Position numbers and translations under genes: made by a program
Source: a bacterium
GTDB lineage: Bacteria; JAMCPX01
NCBI GenBank assembly: GCA_021792615.1
Contig: JAJYUJ010000004.1
Coordinates: 24,232-88,231 of the forward strand
Reading direction: 5' to 3'
Length of the DNA stretch: 64,000 nucleotides
Notes under the pieces: model-generated
Databases searched by the model: none
Told to the model about the DNA's origin: nothing
Seen by the model: the letters and a program-made list of their open reading frames with translations, nothing else
In this document: positions 44,997 to 54,775 of the stretch, in pieces
How the letters are laid out: the number at the start of each line of letters is the position of its first letter
Numbering within the stretch: position 1 is the stretch's first letter

Positions 44997-45786
44997 TACT
45001 CCAGGCCGACTCTTTGTCGTTGCAACGCCGATAGGGAATCTCAACGATATAACGTTCAGGGCCATAGATACACTCCGCAATGCCGATATGATAGCGTGTG
45101 AGGATACAAGAACATCGCTTACACTGCTGAACAACTATAATATCAAAAAAGAACTTATCAGCTTCCATAAATTTTCCACAAAAGAAAAGGCTGCGGAACT
45201 TATCGCTTATTTGAAACGGGGCAGAAATATAGCTTTTATAACGGATGCAGGCACACCCGGCATCTCCGATCCGGGGGCGTTTCTCGTAAGGCTGGCATGG
45301 GAAAATAGCATAAAAGTAGTGCCAATACCGGGTCCCTCTGCAGTGGCATCGGCAGTATCCATAAGCGGTATTTGCGAACAGGGATTCGTGTTTCTTGGTT
45401 TCATGCCTGCTGCTGTGCGGCAAAGGAACAATCTGATAAATAAATATTTTATAACCGGTTTACCGGTTGTCTTTTATGAGTCTCCGCGGAGATTGTTAAA
45501 TACCCTTGGTGCTTTACGGCAGAGCATAGGTAATACGGGGGTGTTCGTATTCAAAGAATTAACGAAGATCTATGAAGAGGGCATATCCGGAGTCATAGAC
45601 GATGTTATGAGGAAACTAAAGCAGGGCATCATCAGGGGAGAGTATACGGTGATTGTGAATGCCCCGGAGTCCCGGCAAAAAGACACAGCATCGATCGTTG
45701 ACAGAAAATCGCTGCTTGAAGCTGCGGCGCTGGTCACCGGCTTGAGCAAAAGGGAAGTTTACAAAAAGTTATTCACAAAAAAGTAA
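44980..45786 (+). CDS. rsmI: 16S rRNA (cytidine(1402)-2'-O)-methyltransferase
   Basis: This 268-aa SAM-dependent enzyme methylates the ribose of C1402 in the decoding centre. N-terminal RLFVVATPIGNLNDITFRAIDTLRNAD, the CEDTRTS segment, FITDAGTPGISDPGAFLV and VPIPGPSAVASAVSISG are the tetrapyrrole-methylase-fold hallmarks, followed by FYESPRRLLNTL. The frame opens with TTG at 44977; I use the adjoining ATG at 44980. Overlaps yraN by 17 bases. Confidence 0.96.
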   Translation: MQNTANTPGRLFVVATPIGNLNDITFRAIDTLRNADMIACEDTRTSLTLLNNYNIKKELISFHKFSTKEKAAELIAYLKRGRNIAFITDAGTPGISDPGAFLVRLAWENSIKVVPIPGPSAVASAVSISGICEQGFVFLGFMPAAVRQRNNLINKYFITGLPVVFYESPRRLLNTLGALRQSIGNTGVFVFKELTKIYEEGISGVIDDVMRKLKQGIIRGEYTVIVNAPESRQKDTASIVDRKSLLEAAALVTGLSKREVYKKLFTKK

Positions 45787-45802
45787 GATTGCCCTATAAT
45801 CA

Positions 45803-47536
45803 ATGGTAATGAATTTTACCAGGTTCAAAGATGGTATAAAAAAAATTCTTGAACTGCCTTTTAACAAGGACACTCCTTTTTCAATGGGGACAGAAAGGAT
45901 TATCTTATTCGTCCGGTGGATTATTATTTTTTTGCTTGTTTTCCTGCTTTTATTAACAACAAACATTGATAGAACAACGATCCGGGTTTTCTTTGTTCTG
46001 GCAGCCGTCTATAATCTCTTGTTGTCCATAATACTTTATTTCAGGGTAAGAACAATGCCTTTCCGGGTCATACAATATTTTGCAGTTTTTATTGATGAAA
46101 TGATGTTAATGGCTGTATTTGTACTTACCGGTGATACAAATAACATCGTTTACTCTTTGTTTTTCTTCCTCATATTCGGTGTATCCTTACGCATGGAGAG
46201 CAAGGACAGCTATGTCGTTTCGATGATTAACGCCGTCATTCTCCCTGTCGCACTATATATGTTTCTGCCGTCATACGGTACAACGATTAAAGCCGGAGTT
46301 CTGGGTATTGCCAGTGTGATCAACATATTTTCTACGAGGGCGCTTGAAGTAAATACGATAAGATTGAAACGGGAAGTAAGAAATACTGATGTCATGCTTT
46401 CCCTGTCGAATGTTATCAATTCGGTTATGGAGCTCGAACCTTTGCTCGAGATCGTTATTTATGAAATTATCAATAAATTTGCCGTTACCGCAGGCATCAT
46501 TGCCCTGTTTGATACAAGAAAAGACGATTTTGTATACATTGCGTCATCCGGAAATCTGGATATCATAGGCGGATATATTTCCCGCAGCATGCTCGATGAC
46601 TATATCATGAACAGGGTTATCACCGAAAAAAACTATCTGATAATGCCGGAACAGGACGGCAAGAACACCATGCTGGATTCATGGTTTGAAACCCTCAACG
46701 CGGCAAGTTATATCCTTTTCCCTTTTGCCTGCAACGATAATTATACCGGCATCATAGGCCTGTTTGGCAGAAAAGATAACAAGCAGTTTTCGCCGTATTA
46801 TTTAACCATTCTGAAGGGTATTACATCACAGATTATAACAGGAATAAACCGGGCATTCCTCTATGAGGATCTTCTGCACAATAGAACGATACTGGCGGAA
46901 CTCTTAGCCAAGATCGAGACGGCACATGAGGACGAACGCAAAAAGATTGTCGGTGAACTTCACGATATTGCAAGCGGATCGATGTATGAACTTATCAATG
47001 CAGCGGATGATCTTATCAAGAAAACAAAGGACTCAGGCTCTATCCATAAAGAAGCCATACTGCGCATAAAGTCACTTATTCTGGATTCGCAGCGACAGTT
47101 GCGACTTTTTTTGACAACCTTGAGGTCCACAGTGCTTGACGATTTCGGTCTCGTCCATGCTGTGAGAGATTTACTCGGAAGCTTCAAGCAGCAGTACCGG
47201 ATGGATGTAGAGTTTATCAATGAAAAGAATGAATATCCTCTCATGCCCTTGCAGAAAGAATTTCTCTACAAGATTGCAAATGAGGCATTGTTAAATGTGG
47301 CAAAGCATGCATCAGCCACACGGGTTGTTGTCATGTTGTATCAGGAAGGATCCAATATTATTATGTCTGTTTCTGATAACGGTAAAGGGTTTAACACCTC
47401 GGAGAAATTCAAGAACAAATACGGTCTTCTTTACATAAAGGAAAGGGTCAATCTCTTTAAAGGCAAGATAAACATTGTGAGCGACTTGGGCAAAGGTACA
47501 ACAATAACGACAATGTTGCCAATTACCGGGGTATAG
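45803..47536 (+). CDS. NarL-type membrane sensor histidine kinase, no partner regulator nearby
   Basis: This 577-aa kinase has about six N-terminal membrane segments (residues 30-185), a GAF-like domain (about 200-365) and a HisKA_3 dimerisation domain. The phospho-acceptor is His387 in HEDERKKIVGELHDIASG, close to the usual ERxRIAxELHD. The HATPase_c domain shows EALLNVAKHASATRV (N box), SDNGKGFN and the C-terminal YGLLYIKERVNLFKGKINIVSDLGKGTTITTMLP. A second ATG at 45809 is possible. NarL-type response regulators normally accompany such kinases but none is in the window. Its architecture parallels the kinase at 13530. Confidence 0.85.
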   Translation: MVMNFTRFKDGIKKILELPFNKDTPFSMGTERIILFVRWIIIFLLVFLLLLTTNIDRTTIRVFFVLAAVYNLLLSIILYFRVRTMPFRVIQYFAVFIDEMMLMAVFVLTGDTNNIVYSLFFFLIFGVSLRMESKDSYVVSMINAVILPVALYMFLPSYGTTIKAGVLGIASVINIFSTRALEVNTIRLKREVRNTDVMLSLSNVINSVMELEPLLEIVIYEIINKFAVTAGIIALFDTRKDDFVYIASSGNLDIIGGYISRSMLDDYIMNRVITEKNYLIMPEQDGKNTMLDSWFETLNAASYILFPFACNDNYTGIIGLFGRKDNKQFSPYYLTILKGITSQIITGINRAFLYEDLLHNRTILAELLAKIETAHEDERKKIVGELHDIASGSMYELINAADDLIKKTKDSGSIHKEAILRIKSLILDSQRQLRLFLTTLRSTVLDDFGLVHAVRDLLGSFKQQYRMDVEFINEKNEYPLMPLQKEFLYKIANEALLNVAKHASATRVVVMLYQEGSNIIMSVSDNGKGFNTSEKFKNKYGLLYIKERVNLFKGKINIVSDLGKGTTITTMLPITGV

Positions 47537-47658
47537 ATGGTATGAGGCTTGTTATTCCCATCGTCCTCCGGCTACCCAAAAATGTTTTGGAATGTTCTAA
47601 ATAGGGAATTTACATGGTAAGATCGTTATGAGATACATTATCTTTAAAGGAGGATAAA

Positions 47659-48579
47659 ATGGCAGGAAAAAAAGAAACATTTGTTTCTTTGGCTAAGGTT
47701 TGTTGGAGGGGGATGTTTGGATTCGTGACTGCAAGCATTGCTGTTGTGTTGCTCAGCGGAACCGGTTTGGCAAATAGTATGACAACAACAACAGTCCAGT
47801 GGTTTCCGGCCCCTGATGTGCTGACGAATGTGTATCATGAAACGCTCCCGCAGGCGGACGTCTTGAAAAACGCATATCAACTTGCATTGCAGGGGAGCAC
47901 TGCATCAGAGGCTATAGCAAATATCCGGAAGGCAATTACGATGTGCGAATCTTACATTAAAGCCAATCCCGGTGATAAAATCGGTAATGCGCAAGCATAC
48001 GGTATCATGGCGTATGGATACTTCAACATCGGCGAATTTCAGACGAATACAGACGATCAGCTGAAAAGCTATACGGCTGGCAAGGACGCGTCGCAAAAAG
48101 TTATAGATCTTGAGCCCGAGTCATGGGATGGGTGGGCATGGTATGCAAACAATCTTGGCCGTATCAGCCAGTTAAAGGGCGTTATAAAGTCCTTGTTCCT
48201 CCTTGACCCATTTAAAAAACATCTCTTTCAGGCAGAAAAACTATCGCCGGACAATCCGTTTATACTCGATGCGATTGGAGATATGTACCGGCAGCTTCCC
48301 TGGATAGCTGGAGGCAGTATGGCTAAATCAAAGGAATACCTTGAACGGGACGTGAAGGCCGATCCGAATTATACCCTTGCAAAATTGGATTTAGCTATAA
48401 CGCTTCTCGAAGACGGGAAAAAAGAACAGGCAAAACAATTATTGACGGAAGTCGTCAATGCTCAAAATTCTTCCTGGCGTGCTCACTGGCTCATCTGGGA
48501 AAAGCCGAAGGCAGAGGCGCTGTTGAACAATATGGATAATTACAAAAAGCTGCTCGATAAGTGGCACATGCTGATATGA
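47659..48579 (+). CDS. Exported TPR-like protein (TRAP T-component-like)
   Basis: This 306-aa protein has an N-terminal signal-like hydrophobic segment (about residues 15-38, MFGFVTASIAVVLLSGTGLANS), possibly cleaved after LAN. The mature part is helical with TPR-like repeats (SEAIANIRKAITMCESYIKANPGDKIGNAQAYGIMAYGYFN, KDASQKVIDLEPESWDGWAWYANNLGRI, LPWIAGGSMAKSKEYLERDVKADPNYTLAKLDLAITLLEDGKKEQAKQLL), reminiscent of the TatT/TRAP T-component family. Partner transporter subunits are not present. Strong AAAGGAGG before the ATG; a terminator follows. Confidence 0.65.
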   Translation: MAGKKETFVSLAKVCWRGMFGFVTASIAVVLLSGTGLANSMTTTTVQWFPAPDVLTNVYHETLPQADVLKNAYQLALQGSTASEAIANIRKAITMCESYIKANPGDKIGNAQAYGIMAYGYFNIGEFQTNTDDQLKSYTAGKDASQKVIDLEPESWDGWAWYANNLGRISQLKGVIKSLFLLDPFKKHLFQAEKLSPDNPFILDAIGDMYRQLPWIAGGSMAKSKEYLERDVKADPNYTLAKLDLAITLLEDGKKEQAKQLLTEVVNAQNSSWRAHWLIWEKPKAEALLNNMDNYKKLLDKWHMLI

Positions 48580-48654
48580 GGGCTCGTGCAAACCTATTAC
48601 TTTATGATTGCAAAGAATGAAATAACGAAGAAATCTCTTTTATTTTCCCCCCTC

Positions 48655-48686
48655 CCTCCCCCTTTTGAAAAGGGGGAGGCTTTTTT
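48655..48686 (+). terminator. Rho-independent terminator built on a C/G-tract palindrome
   Basis: CCTCCCCCTTT (from 48655) pairs with AAAGGGGGAGG (to 48679), followed by C and six T at 48681-48686. It lies 76 bases after the TPR-like gene. Its sequence resembles the element inserted in folC. Confidence 0.75.
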
Positions 48687-48767
48687 CAGCGGGGCAATAC
48701 AGGTAATGGCATCGTCTCCCTTTGTCCGCGAAGGCGAGGACGTTGGTCATGACGGACGTGCAATTGT

Positions 48768-50591
48768 ATGAAATATAAAACAATACCGGAGATGTTTTAT
48801 CAGCAGGCCCGGGATAATAAAGACAGAGCTATTATACGATATAAAAATGCCGGGCAATGGATTGATATACGGTGGGAAGAAGAGCAGGAATACGTTGAAT
48901 CCTTTGCTCTTGGTCTGCTCAAGCTCGGTGTAGCCCCTGCAGAGAAAGTGGCAATACTATCCGAGAACCGCTATGAATGGTATGTGAGCGATCTCGCAAT
49001 ACAGAGCGTCGGAGCAATCGTTGTTCCCATTTATGCTACCAATACGCCCGAACAAATCCGGTATATCATAAACAATTCCGAATCGGTGGCGATCATTGCC
49101 TCAACGTCGCAGCAACTGGATAAATTGAGAGGTATCAAAAATGATGTCCCCGGACTGAGGTACATAATAACACTCGATGAACTGCGGTCAAAAATGGACA
49201 ATACCATGAATTTCAGCAGTATCCTTGCGCTGGGAAGGTCATCCGGGTTAGTGCATGAACTCGAGAAAAAACTTTCCGGCATATCTTCCGAGGATGTTGC
49301 TACGATAATCTACACATCGGGGACCACCGGTGATCCGAAAGGTGTAATGCTGACGCACAAAAATTTGTTGTCCGATACCGAGGCTACCTACGAGGTAATG
49401 AAAAAAGAATTAGGCGATAATGAGATAATGCTTTGTTTTTTACCATTAAGCCACTCTTTAGCACGGACGGCTGACTACTATGTTCCGATATTCCACGCAC
49501 GGGGTCTACAGGTGTTAGCAGAGAGTCTGGACAAGCTTTCGGAGAACCTTATGGAAATAAAACCTACAATGTTTATTTCGGTTCCAAGGGTTTTCGAAAA
49601 AGTATATGGAAAGGTTATAGCTCAGGTGGAAGCAGACAAGCCCGCGAAGAGAAAAATATTCTCCTGGGCCGTGGCCGTTGGAAAGCGGGCATCTTCTTAT
49701 TTCCTCGACAACAAACCTCTGCCTTTTTTTCTTTCATTGCAGCATAAACTCGCAACAGTCCTTGTCTTCAATAAAATTAAGAATGCTGTCGGGGGAAGGC
49801 TGAAATTTGCCTCGTCGGGCGGAGCGCCCCTGCCGAAGGAACTCGGTGAATTTTTCTTTGCCCTTGGCATTAAAATTATAGAGGGCTATGGACTTACGGA
49901 AACATCTCCGGTGATGACCGTTAACCCCCCCGATAAATTTAAATTTGGCACCGTAGGGAAACCGATCCCCGGATGTGAATTGAAAATAGCGAACGATGGC
50001 GAGGTTCTGACAAGGGGACCGATGATAATGAAGGGGTATTATAAAAAACCAGAGGCAACGCAGGAAGTCATAGATGAAAACGGCTGGTTTCACACAGGAG
50101 ATATAGGTTTTGTAGATAACGAAGGCTATCTGCATATTACAGACAGGAAAAAGGATATCATTGTTACTGCGGGAGGGAAGAATATAGCCCCGCAGCCCAT
50201 AGAGAACAGGCTGAAGATGAGTAAGTACATCGAAGAAGTCGTCATTATCGGGGATAGAAAGCCTTACTGCGTAGCATTGATAGTGCCTTCATTCGAAGTG
50301 CTTGAGGATATGGCAAAAAAGGAAGCTATTCCGTACGGTTCAAAGGAAGCCCTGCTCGAACACCCTCGGATTAAGGCGGCGATCGATGATGCTGTAGCAG
50401 AGGTTAACAGGGGGCTTGCTCGGTATGAAACAATAAAAAAATTCGCCCTTATCCCTGCCCTTTTTACGCAGGAGACCGGTGAGCTTACACCGACACTGAA
50501 GGTGAAGAGGTGGGCTGTGGAGAAAAAATATAAAGACGTCGTAGAGCAGCTCTATGAGATCCAACCTGCAAAATTCGCAACACAATCTTAA
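48768..50591 (+). CDS. Long-chain acyl-CoA synthetase (AMP-forming)
   Basis: This 607-aa enzyme activates a fatty acid with ATP and CoA. Motifs: P-loop TIIYTSGTTGDPKGVMLTH (about 180-197), LPLSHSLARTADY, the FASSGGAPLPKELGEFF segment, IEGYGLTETSPVMTVN, the WFHTGDIGFVDNEGYLHITDRKKDIIVTAGGKNIAPQPIEN hinge region and a C-terminal LKVKRWAVEKKY. The length and form fit the FadD15/AMP-binding long-chain group. It lies 22 bases before a FadL-like porin gene, which supports fatty acid uptake and activation. No strong ribosome site is visible before the ATG. Confidence 0.93.
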   Translation: MKYKTIPEMFYQQARDNKDRAIIRYKNAGQWIDIRWEEEQEYVESFALGLLKLGVAPAEKVAILSENRYEWYVSDLAIQSVGAIVVPIYATNTPEQIRYIINNSESVAIIASTSQQLDKLRGIKNDVPGLRYIITLDELRSKMDNTMNFSSILALGRSSGLVHELEKKLSGISSEDVATIIYTSGTTGDPKGVMLTHKNLLSDTEATYEVMKKELGDNEIMLCFLPLSHSLARTADYYVPIFHARGLQVLAESLDKLSENLMEIKPTMFISVPRVFEKVYGKVIAQVEADKPAKRKIFSWAVAVGKRASSYFLDNKPLPFFLSLQHKLATVLVFNKIKNAVGGRLKFASSGGAPLPKELGEFFFALGIKIIEGYGLTETSPVMTVNPPDKFKFGTVGKPIPGCELKIANDGEVLTRGPMIMKGYYKKPEATQEVIDENGWFHTGDIGFVDNEGYLHITDRKKDIIVTAGGKNIAPQPIENRLKMSKYIEEVVIIGDRKPYCVALIVPSFEVLEDMAKKEAIPYGSKEALLEHPRIKAAIDDAVAEVNRGLARYETIKKFALIPALFTQETGELTPTLKVKRWAVEKKYKDVVEQLYEIQPAKFATQS

Positions 50592-50613
50592 AGCAAAGAG
50601 GAGGATATATCGT

Positions 50614-51867
50614 ATGAAGAAAGTATCGGTTCTGTTTCTTGTGGCTATGATGGGATATTTGTCAACTCCGGCGGTGGCATCCATGATGAATGCACCGGAT
50701 GTTTACGGACTCACGGCAAAGGGTATGGGTGTGGGTAACGCAATGACAGCCTACCCGGGAGATATTTCGAATGCATATTTCAATCCAGCAGGATTGGCTC
50801 TTATTACCTCCGGTGAGATAAGCCTCGGCTATATTTATGCAGATCCCTATCTTCAGCTGAAAGCAAACGGCAAGACCTATAATGATATAGTTCCTTTAAA
50901 CAGAATCGGAGAAATAGGATACGTACTGAATCTGTCACGGGTCATGAACAGACAGGTCGTTCTTGCGCAGGAACTTAGTGTGGATAACAATCTCAGAACA
51001 CTTGCAGAATTTGACGATAGTGCAAGCCCTACCGGTAATTTCTTCAGGTATGGTTATACAAATCTCATGCTGCTGACCTCCATCGGGGCCAATATCTACC
51101 GCTGGATTTATGTGGGATACGGCATAGGCGCATATCTTGGTGCAAATACGGCTATGGCGACGAATACGGACCTTGCGGGACACACCAGCAATTCGTCTAT
51201 CTCGCTTTTGACAGACGGGAAATTTTCTTCGGTAGCGGGTATTTTGCTGACACCGATGGACGGGATGCTGACGGTTGGACTGACCTATCGTGAAGGGCAT
51301 ATCTTCGACCTCGGTCCAATATCTGCAAATGCAAATGCAACGGTGGGCGGCAGTACACTTTCATCCCTTCCGCTCAATCTTTATTTTAAGGATGGATTTG
51401 TTCCGACTCAATGGGCATTGGGAGTTGGTTTCAGACCATCCGACCGGCTCCGTGTTTTGTTCGATCTGACATATTATCAGTGGAGCTGGCTTAATAAGCT
51501 GGAATCGTCTGGTGATTATGCAAAAACCGGCATCAATCTTAGTATGAAAGATACCTATGCCCCGAGGCTTGGAGTTGAAGTGAAGCCGATAGACCATCTC
51601 ACCGCCCGGATCGGTTATCAATATATCCCTTCTCCACTGCATGGATCAACAGGTACATCGAATTGGGTGGATTCTCCGCAGCAGGTATGGTCGTTGGGAG
51701 CAGGGTATAACCTCACGCCATTAAGCCCCGAGTACCCTGTCAGTATAGATGCTGTTTATCAGTACCATTATCTGAACAAGACCTCATTCCCGTTTTCTTC
51801 CGGCTATAGTGCACAGGCATCAGGGGATATAAACGTATTGGGTATTACGCTTACGATGAAGTTTTAG
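50614..51867 (+). CDS. OmpP1/FadL-family outer-membrane transport protein
   Basis: This 417-aa protein has a signal peptide cleaved after AVA (MKKVSVLFLVAMMGYLSTPAVAS). The mature N-terminus has the FadL-type segment DVYGLTAKGMGVGNAMTAYPGDISNAYFNPAGLALI, whose NPAG motif is a family hallmark. The rest has alternating beta strands ending GITLTMKF, a terminal Phe typical of outer-membrane barrels. FadL members move long-chain fatty acids or hydrocarbons across the outer membrane. AGGAGG sits 9 bases before the ATG at 50614; an upstream in-frame ATG at 50554 lies within the acyl-CoA synthetase gene. Confidence 0.88.
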   Translation: MKKVSVLFLVAMMGYLSTPAVASMMNAPDVYGLTAKGMGVGNAMTAYPGDISNAYFNPAGLALITSGEISLGYIYADPYLQLKANGKTYNDIVPLNRIGEIGYVLNLSRVMNRQVVLAQELSVDNNLRTLAEFDDSASPTGNFFRYGYTNLMLLTSIGANIYRWIYVGYGIGAYLGANTAMATNTDLAGHTSNSSISLLTDGKFSSVAGILLTPMDGMLTVGLTYREGHIFDLGPISANANATVGGSTLSSLPLNLYFKDGFVPTQWALGVGFRPSDRLRVLFDLTYYQWSWLNKLESSGDYAKTGINLSMKDTYAPRLGVEVKPIDHLTARIGYQYIPSPLHGSTGTSNWVDSPQQVWSLGAGYNLTPLSPEYPVSIDAVYQYHYLNKTSFPFSSGYSAQASGDINVLGITLTMKF

Positions 51868-51876
51868 GAGGATACC

Positions 51877-54747
51877 ATGAGGTATGGAATATTGAAAATA
51901 TGCAGTGCGATCGTTATTGTCCTTGCACTGATCAGCGTTGGAAGCTGCGGGAAAAAAACATCTCCTCCTGCTATTGCGCAGGTCAACCAGACAAGCATCA
52001 TTAAAACCCTGCCATGGGAGGGTGCGAAGCTTATACCTGTTAATCCAACCGTAATTATAGATTTCTCGAATCCTTTAAGCATGAATAACAGCGGCATGAA
52101 GACAAGCCTTGTATCATTGCCGTCGGGACGCAGCATACCGGGGAATGCCGGTATCCAGGCGAACTATTTGTATTTTACACCATCAACTACCCTTGAGCCA
52201 TTGAGTTACTATAGATTCACGCTGTCCGGCACCCTGTACGATGAAAACAGCAATAGTGTATTTTTACCTGCAAACGGACTGACCTTCTCCTTTGAAACAC
52301 AGGCAAGCAATACGCCTTTAGCGAGCGTGGGGCCTGCATTGGTGAATATATTTCCTCCTTTGCCGGGTGAGGTGTTTACGAATACGGTATTCAGACTGAC
52401 CTTTTCCCAGCCATTGTATCAGGGGTCAATTTCGTATGGCAACGACATTATGATAACAGATACGACGTCCCATTCAGTTGTCCCTGTTACCCTTGTGCCC
52501 ATTCAAAACACTATCGTGCTGCAGCCTATTGCAGGACTTTTAGCAAATCACGTGTATAAGCTTGCAATGACCAATCAGCTTTTGGGCATCAATTTCACCC
52601 CTGTTTCTCTGAATTATAACGGTATGGGGAGCGGAAATGTCTTCTCTTATACCTTTACACCGGTAAGCGCAGGTAAAGAGACGTTACTCACCGTGTACCT
52701 TGATCCTGCCCTTAACCTTGATAGCTCCGGCAACATTTTGAAAGATAACAATTGGGATGCCCTGCAGTCTTCTGACGTGCCGCTGAATGTCAATATCGTT
52801 CATTCCCAGCTTATTGGCAATACGACTGCATATCTTACCGGGTATCTGGACACGTATATGGGCGATGCAGCAGCATCGCCTTCGATGATCCCTGTTATCA
52901 TACCCGGGGGACAGAGGCTTTATGGCTCCTCCATGTCCGTAAGTCTCGGAGGGGTCATACCTACTCCATTATTATCGAAAAAGCTCAGTATAACCCTGCT
53001 CGATAATGTATGTATGTATATGACCGGAAATCCCTATCAGGATATCAATCCTCAGGCACCTCCGGTCATGTACGGTGTTGAAGACATGAATCTGACTGCC
53101 CAGGACCCTGTTACCAATGCCGTGCTGAATCAAAATCTTATGGGTGTGCAGCTTACCGGAACGGTTACGGTCGATAAGACAGACGGCAGCCTGATTATAG
53201 ATTACATGGGGATGACAACGCTGAACATTATGGGTATTGAGAATGCTCCCGTCCTGTTATTCCTCAGATTCCGGTCGGTTCCTGCAGGGTGGGTTGCACC
53301 GCAAAGAGACAACACCTTTGTTGCAACGGGTACCATACCGTACAGCGGCGATGACCGGATAGGTACGGACAGCGGCTTTATCGTGAACTTCTCAGGTCCG
53401 GTCGATCCATCCAATTTCCAAAGCAGGTTCAGTTTAAGCCCTACCGGTTCTACCATAGGATATCAGACCATCTATAACGGCTCGAGTGTGATTGTTCAGC
53501 CTTATAATCTTTTAAATCCATATTATCCCATTCCGCTTGTACCTCAAACCCCGTACGATCTGACAGTGTATAGCGGGCTTGCATCACTGATGGGCACGAG
53601 TCTGAATCAGGATGCTGTGATGAGCTTTACGACGGATGCGGCAGAATACGGTGCAACGACAGCAGGTACGTTTGTAACGCCGGTGATCGGTACTGTTTTC
53701 CCTGAGGACGGGGGCATGCTCCCGTTGTTTGCCCACCCCTCTATAAGCCTGGATAAATTCATAGATCCGTCGACAGTCGCGTATAATCAGGATGTGTTTG
53801 TTACGGATACTACAGAAGGCATACCAGTACCTGGAGGAGTCGAGGTAATCGGAAGGAAGATGCTGTTTATACCATCTCAACCCCTTATCAATGGGGATCA
53901 GTATACCTTTGCGGTCTCTCCTGCCATTACCGACATAGACGGAAATACGCTGACGCAGGATGCTGCGATCCATTTTACCGCAGCAGCAACACCGTGGTTC
54001 CCGATACTCTCCCAGGAGCTTTCACCTGTTGCAGACAGAAATCAGGATGCATATTTAGACGGGTCAGAAGCTCCAACACCCCAGAATGCCATTCTCATGG
54101 GGCAGACCACGACGAATGTAACCTTAAACGTTCTTGGAATCGGAATACCGACGACTGCAACGGTGTATCCGCAAAACCCCTCGTATTTGAGCGGCCAGCT
54201 CAATGCCATGATAACCGGTATAGGGCAGGATGCGAACGGAAATCCGCAGCTGCAGTTTGTCGTTGATGGCGGGGCAAAACAGTTCGGCACGAATGTCACG
54301 ATTCTGGCGATTGTCTTTGGTGTACCGCTTTTGGGGACAGTTTCCCAGACAAATGTCACGGGCAGGCTTACCCTTTCATTACAGCCGCTGACACCTACAA
54401 CAGCTCAGGGGTGGCCCTGTGGTATGCAGGCAGCCTGCGGGTACATTGCGTATGATGCAGCAGCACAACAGCTTACGGCCGTTACGTATATGGCGGCAAA
54501 TGCCAATGCCTCTGATGCTCTGGTGCAGCAGATGATGTCACCGTATCAGCCCACGAAGATTGTATTGCAAGGGCCCGTTACCTTCTTACCCGACGGAAGA
54601 CTTGCCCTGACCATGTCAGGTACAACGATCATGACAACGGATCTCATCAGTACCAATGCATTAGCTCCCGGTTACATCGGTACGGCACATCTACCGACAA
54701 CGATCTACACCCGTATCGTATCGACCTTACCATCGATCTGGAATTAA
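51877..54747 (+). CDS. Giant lipoprotein with Big_5/SbsA-like Ig domains, copy A
   Basis: This 956-aa protein has a lipoprotein signal (Cys24, SVGSCGKK). From residue 43 (TLPWEGAKLIPVNPTVIIDFSNPL) Big_5 (SbsA N-terminal) Ig-like modules repeat: about 43-140, 150-260 (FPPLPGEVFTNTVFRLTFSQPL), 490-600 (TIPYSGDDRIGTDSGFIVNFSGPVD) and 620-730 (FPEDGGMLPLFAHPSISLDKFIDPS). Conserved blocks include NLTAQDPVTNAVLNQNLMGVQLTGTV and a C-terminal GWPCGMQAACGYIAYDAAAQQLTAVTYMA with two Cys. It is exposed, probably at the outer membrane. It directly follows the FadL-like gene (9 bases) and is followed by a paralog. Confidence 0.8.
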   Translation: MRYGILKICSAIVIVLALISVGSCGKKTSPPAIAQVNQTSIIKTLPWEGAKLIPVNPTVIIDFSNPLSMNNSGMKTSLVSLPSGRSIPGNAGIQANYLYFTPSTTLEPLSYYRFTLSGTLYDENSNSVFLPANGLTFSFETQASNTPLASVGPALVNIFPPLPGEVFTNTVFRLTFSQPLYQGSISYGNDIMITDTTSHSVVPVTLVPIQNTIVLQPIAGLLANHVYKLAMTNQLLGINFTPVSLNYNGMGSGNVFSYTFTPVSAGKETLLTVYLDPALNLDSSGNILKDNNWDALQSSDVPLNVNIVHSQLIGNTTAYLTGYLDTYMGDAAASPSMIPVIIPGGQRLYGSSMSVSLGGVIPTPLLSKKLSITLLDNVCMYMTGNPYQDINPQAPPVMYGVEDMNLTAQDPVTNAVLNQNLMGVQLTGTVTVDKTDGSLIIDYMGMTTLNIMGIENAPVLLFLRFRSVPAGWVAPQRDNTFVATGTIPYSGDDRIGTDSGFIVNFSGPVDPSNFQSRFSLSPTGSTIGYQTIYNGSSVIVQPYNLLNPYYPIPLVPQTPYDLTVYSGLASLMGTSLNQDAVMSFTTDAAEYGATTAGTFVTPVIGTVFPEDGGMLPLFAHPSISLDKFIDPSTVAYNQDVFVTDTTEGIPVPGGVEVIGRKMLFIPSQPLINGDQYTFAVSPAITDIDGNTLTQDAAIHFTAAATPWFPILSQELSPVADRNQDAYLDGSEAPTPQNAILMGQTTTNVTLNVLGIGIPTTATVYPQNPSYLSGQLNAMITGIGQDANGNPQLQFVVDGGAKQFGTNVTILAIVFGVPLLGTVSQTNVTGRLTLSLQPLTPTTAQGWPCGMQAACGYIAYDAAAQQLTAVTYMAANANASDALVQQMMSPYQPTKIVLQGPVTFLPDGRLALTMSGTTIMTTDLISTNALAPGYIGTAHLPTTIYTRIVSTLPSIWN

Positions 54748-54775
54748 CTTTAATTTAATAAAAAAAGGATGGCAT

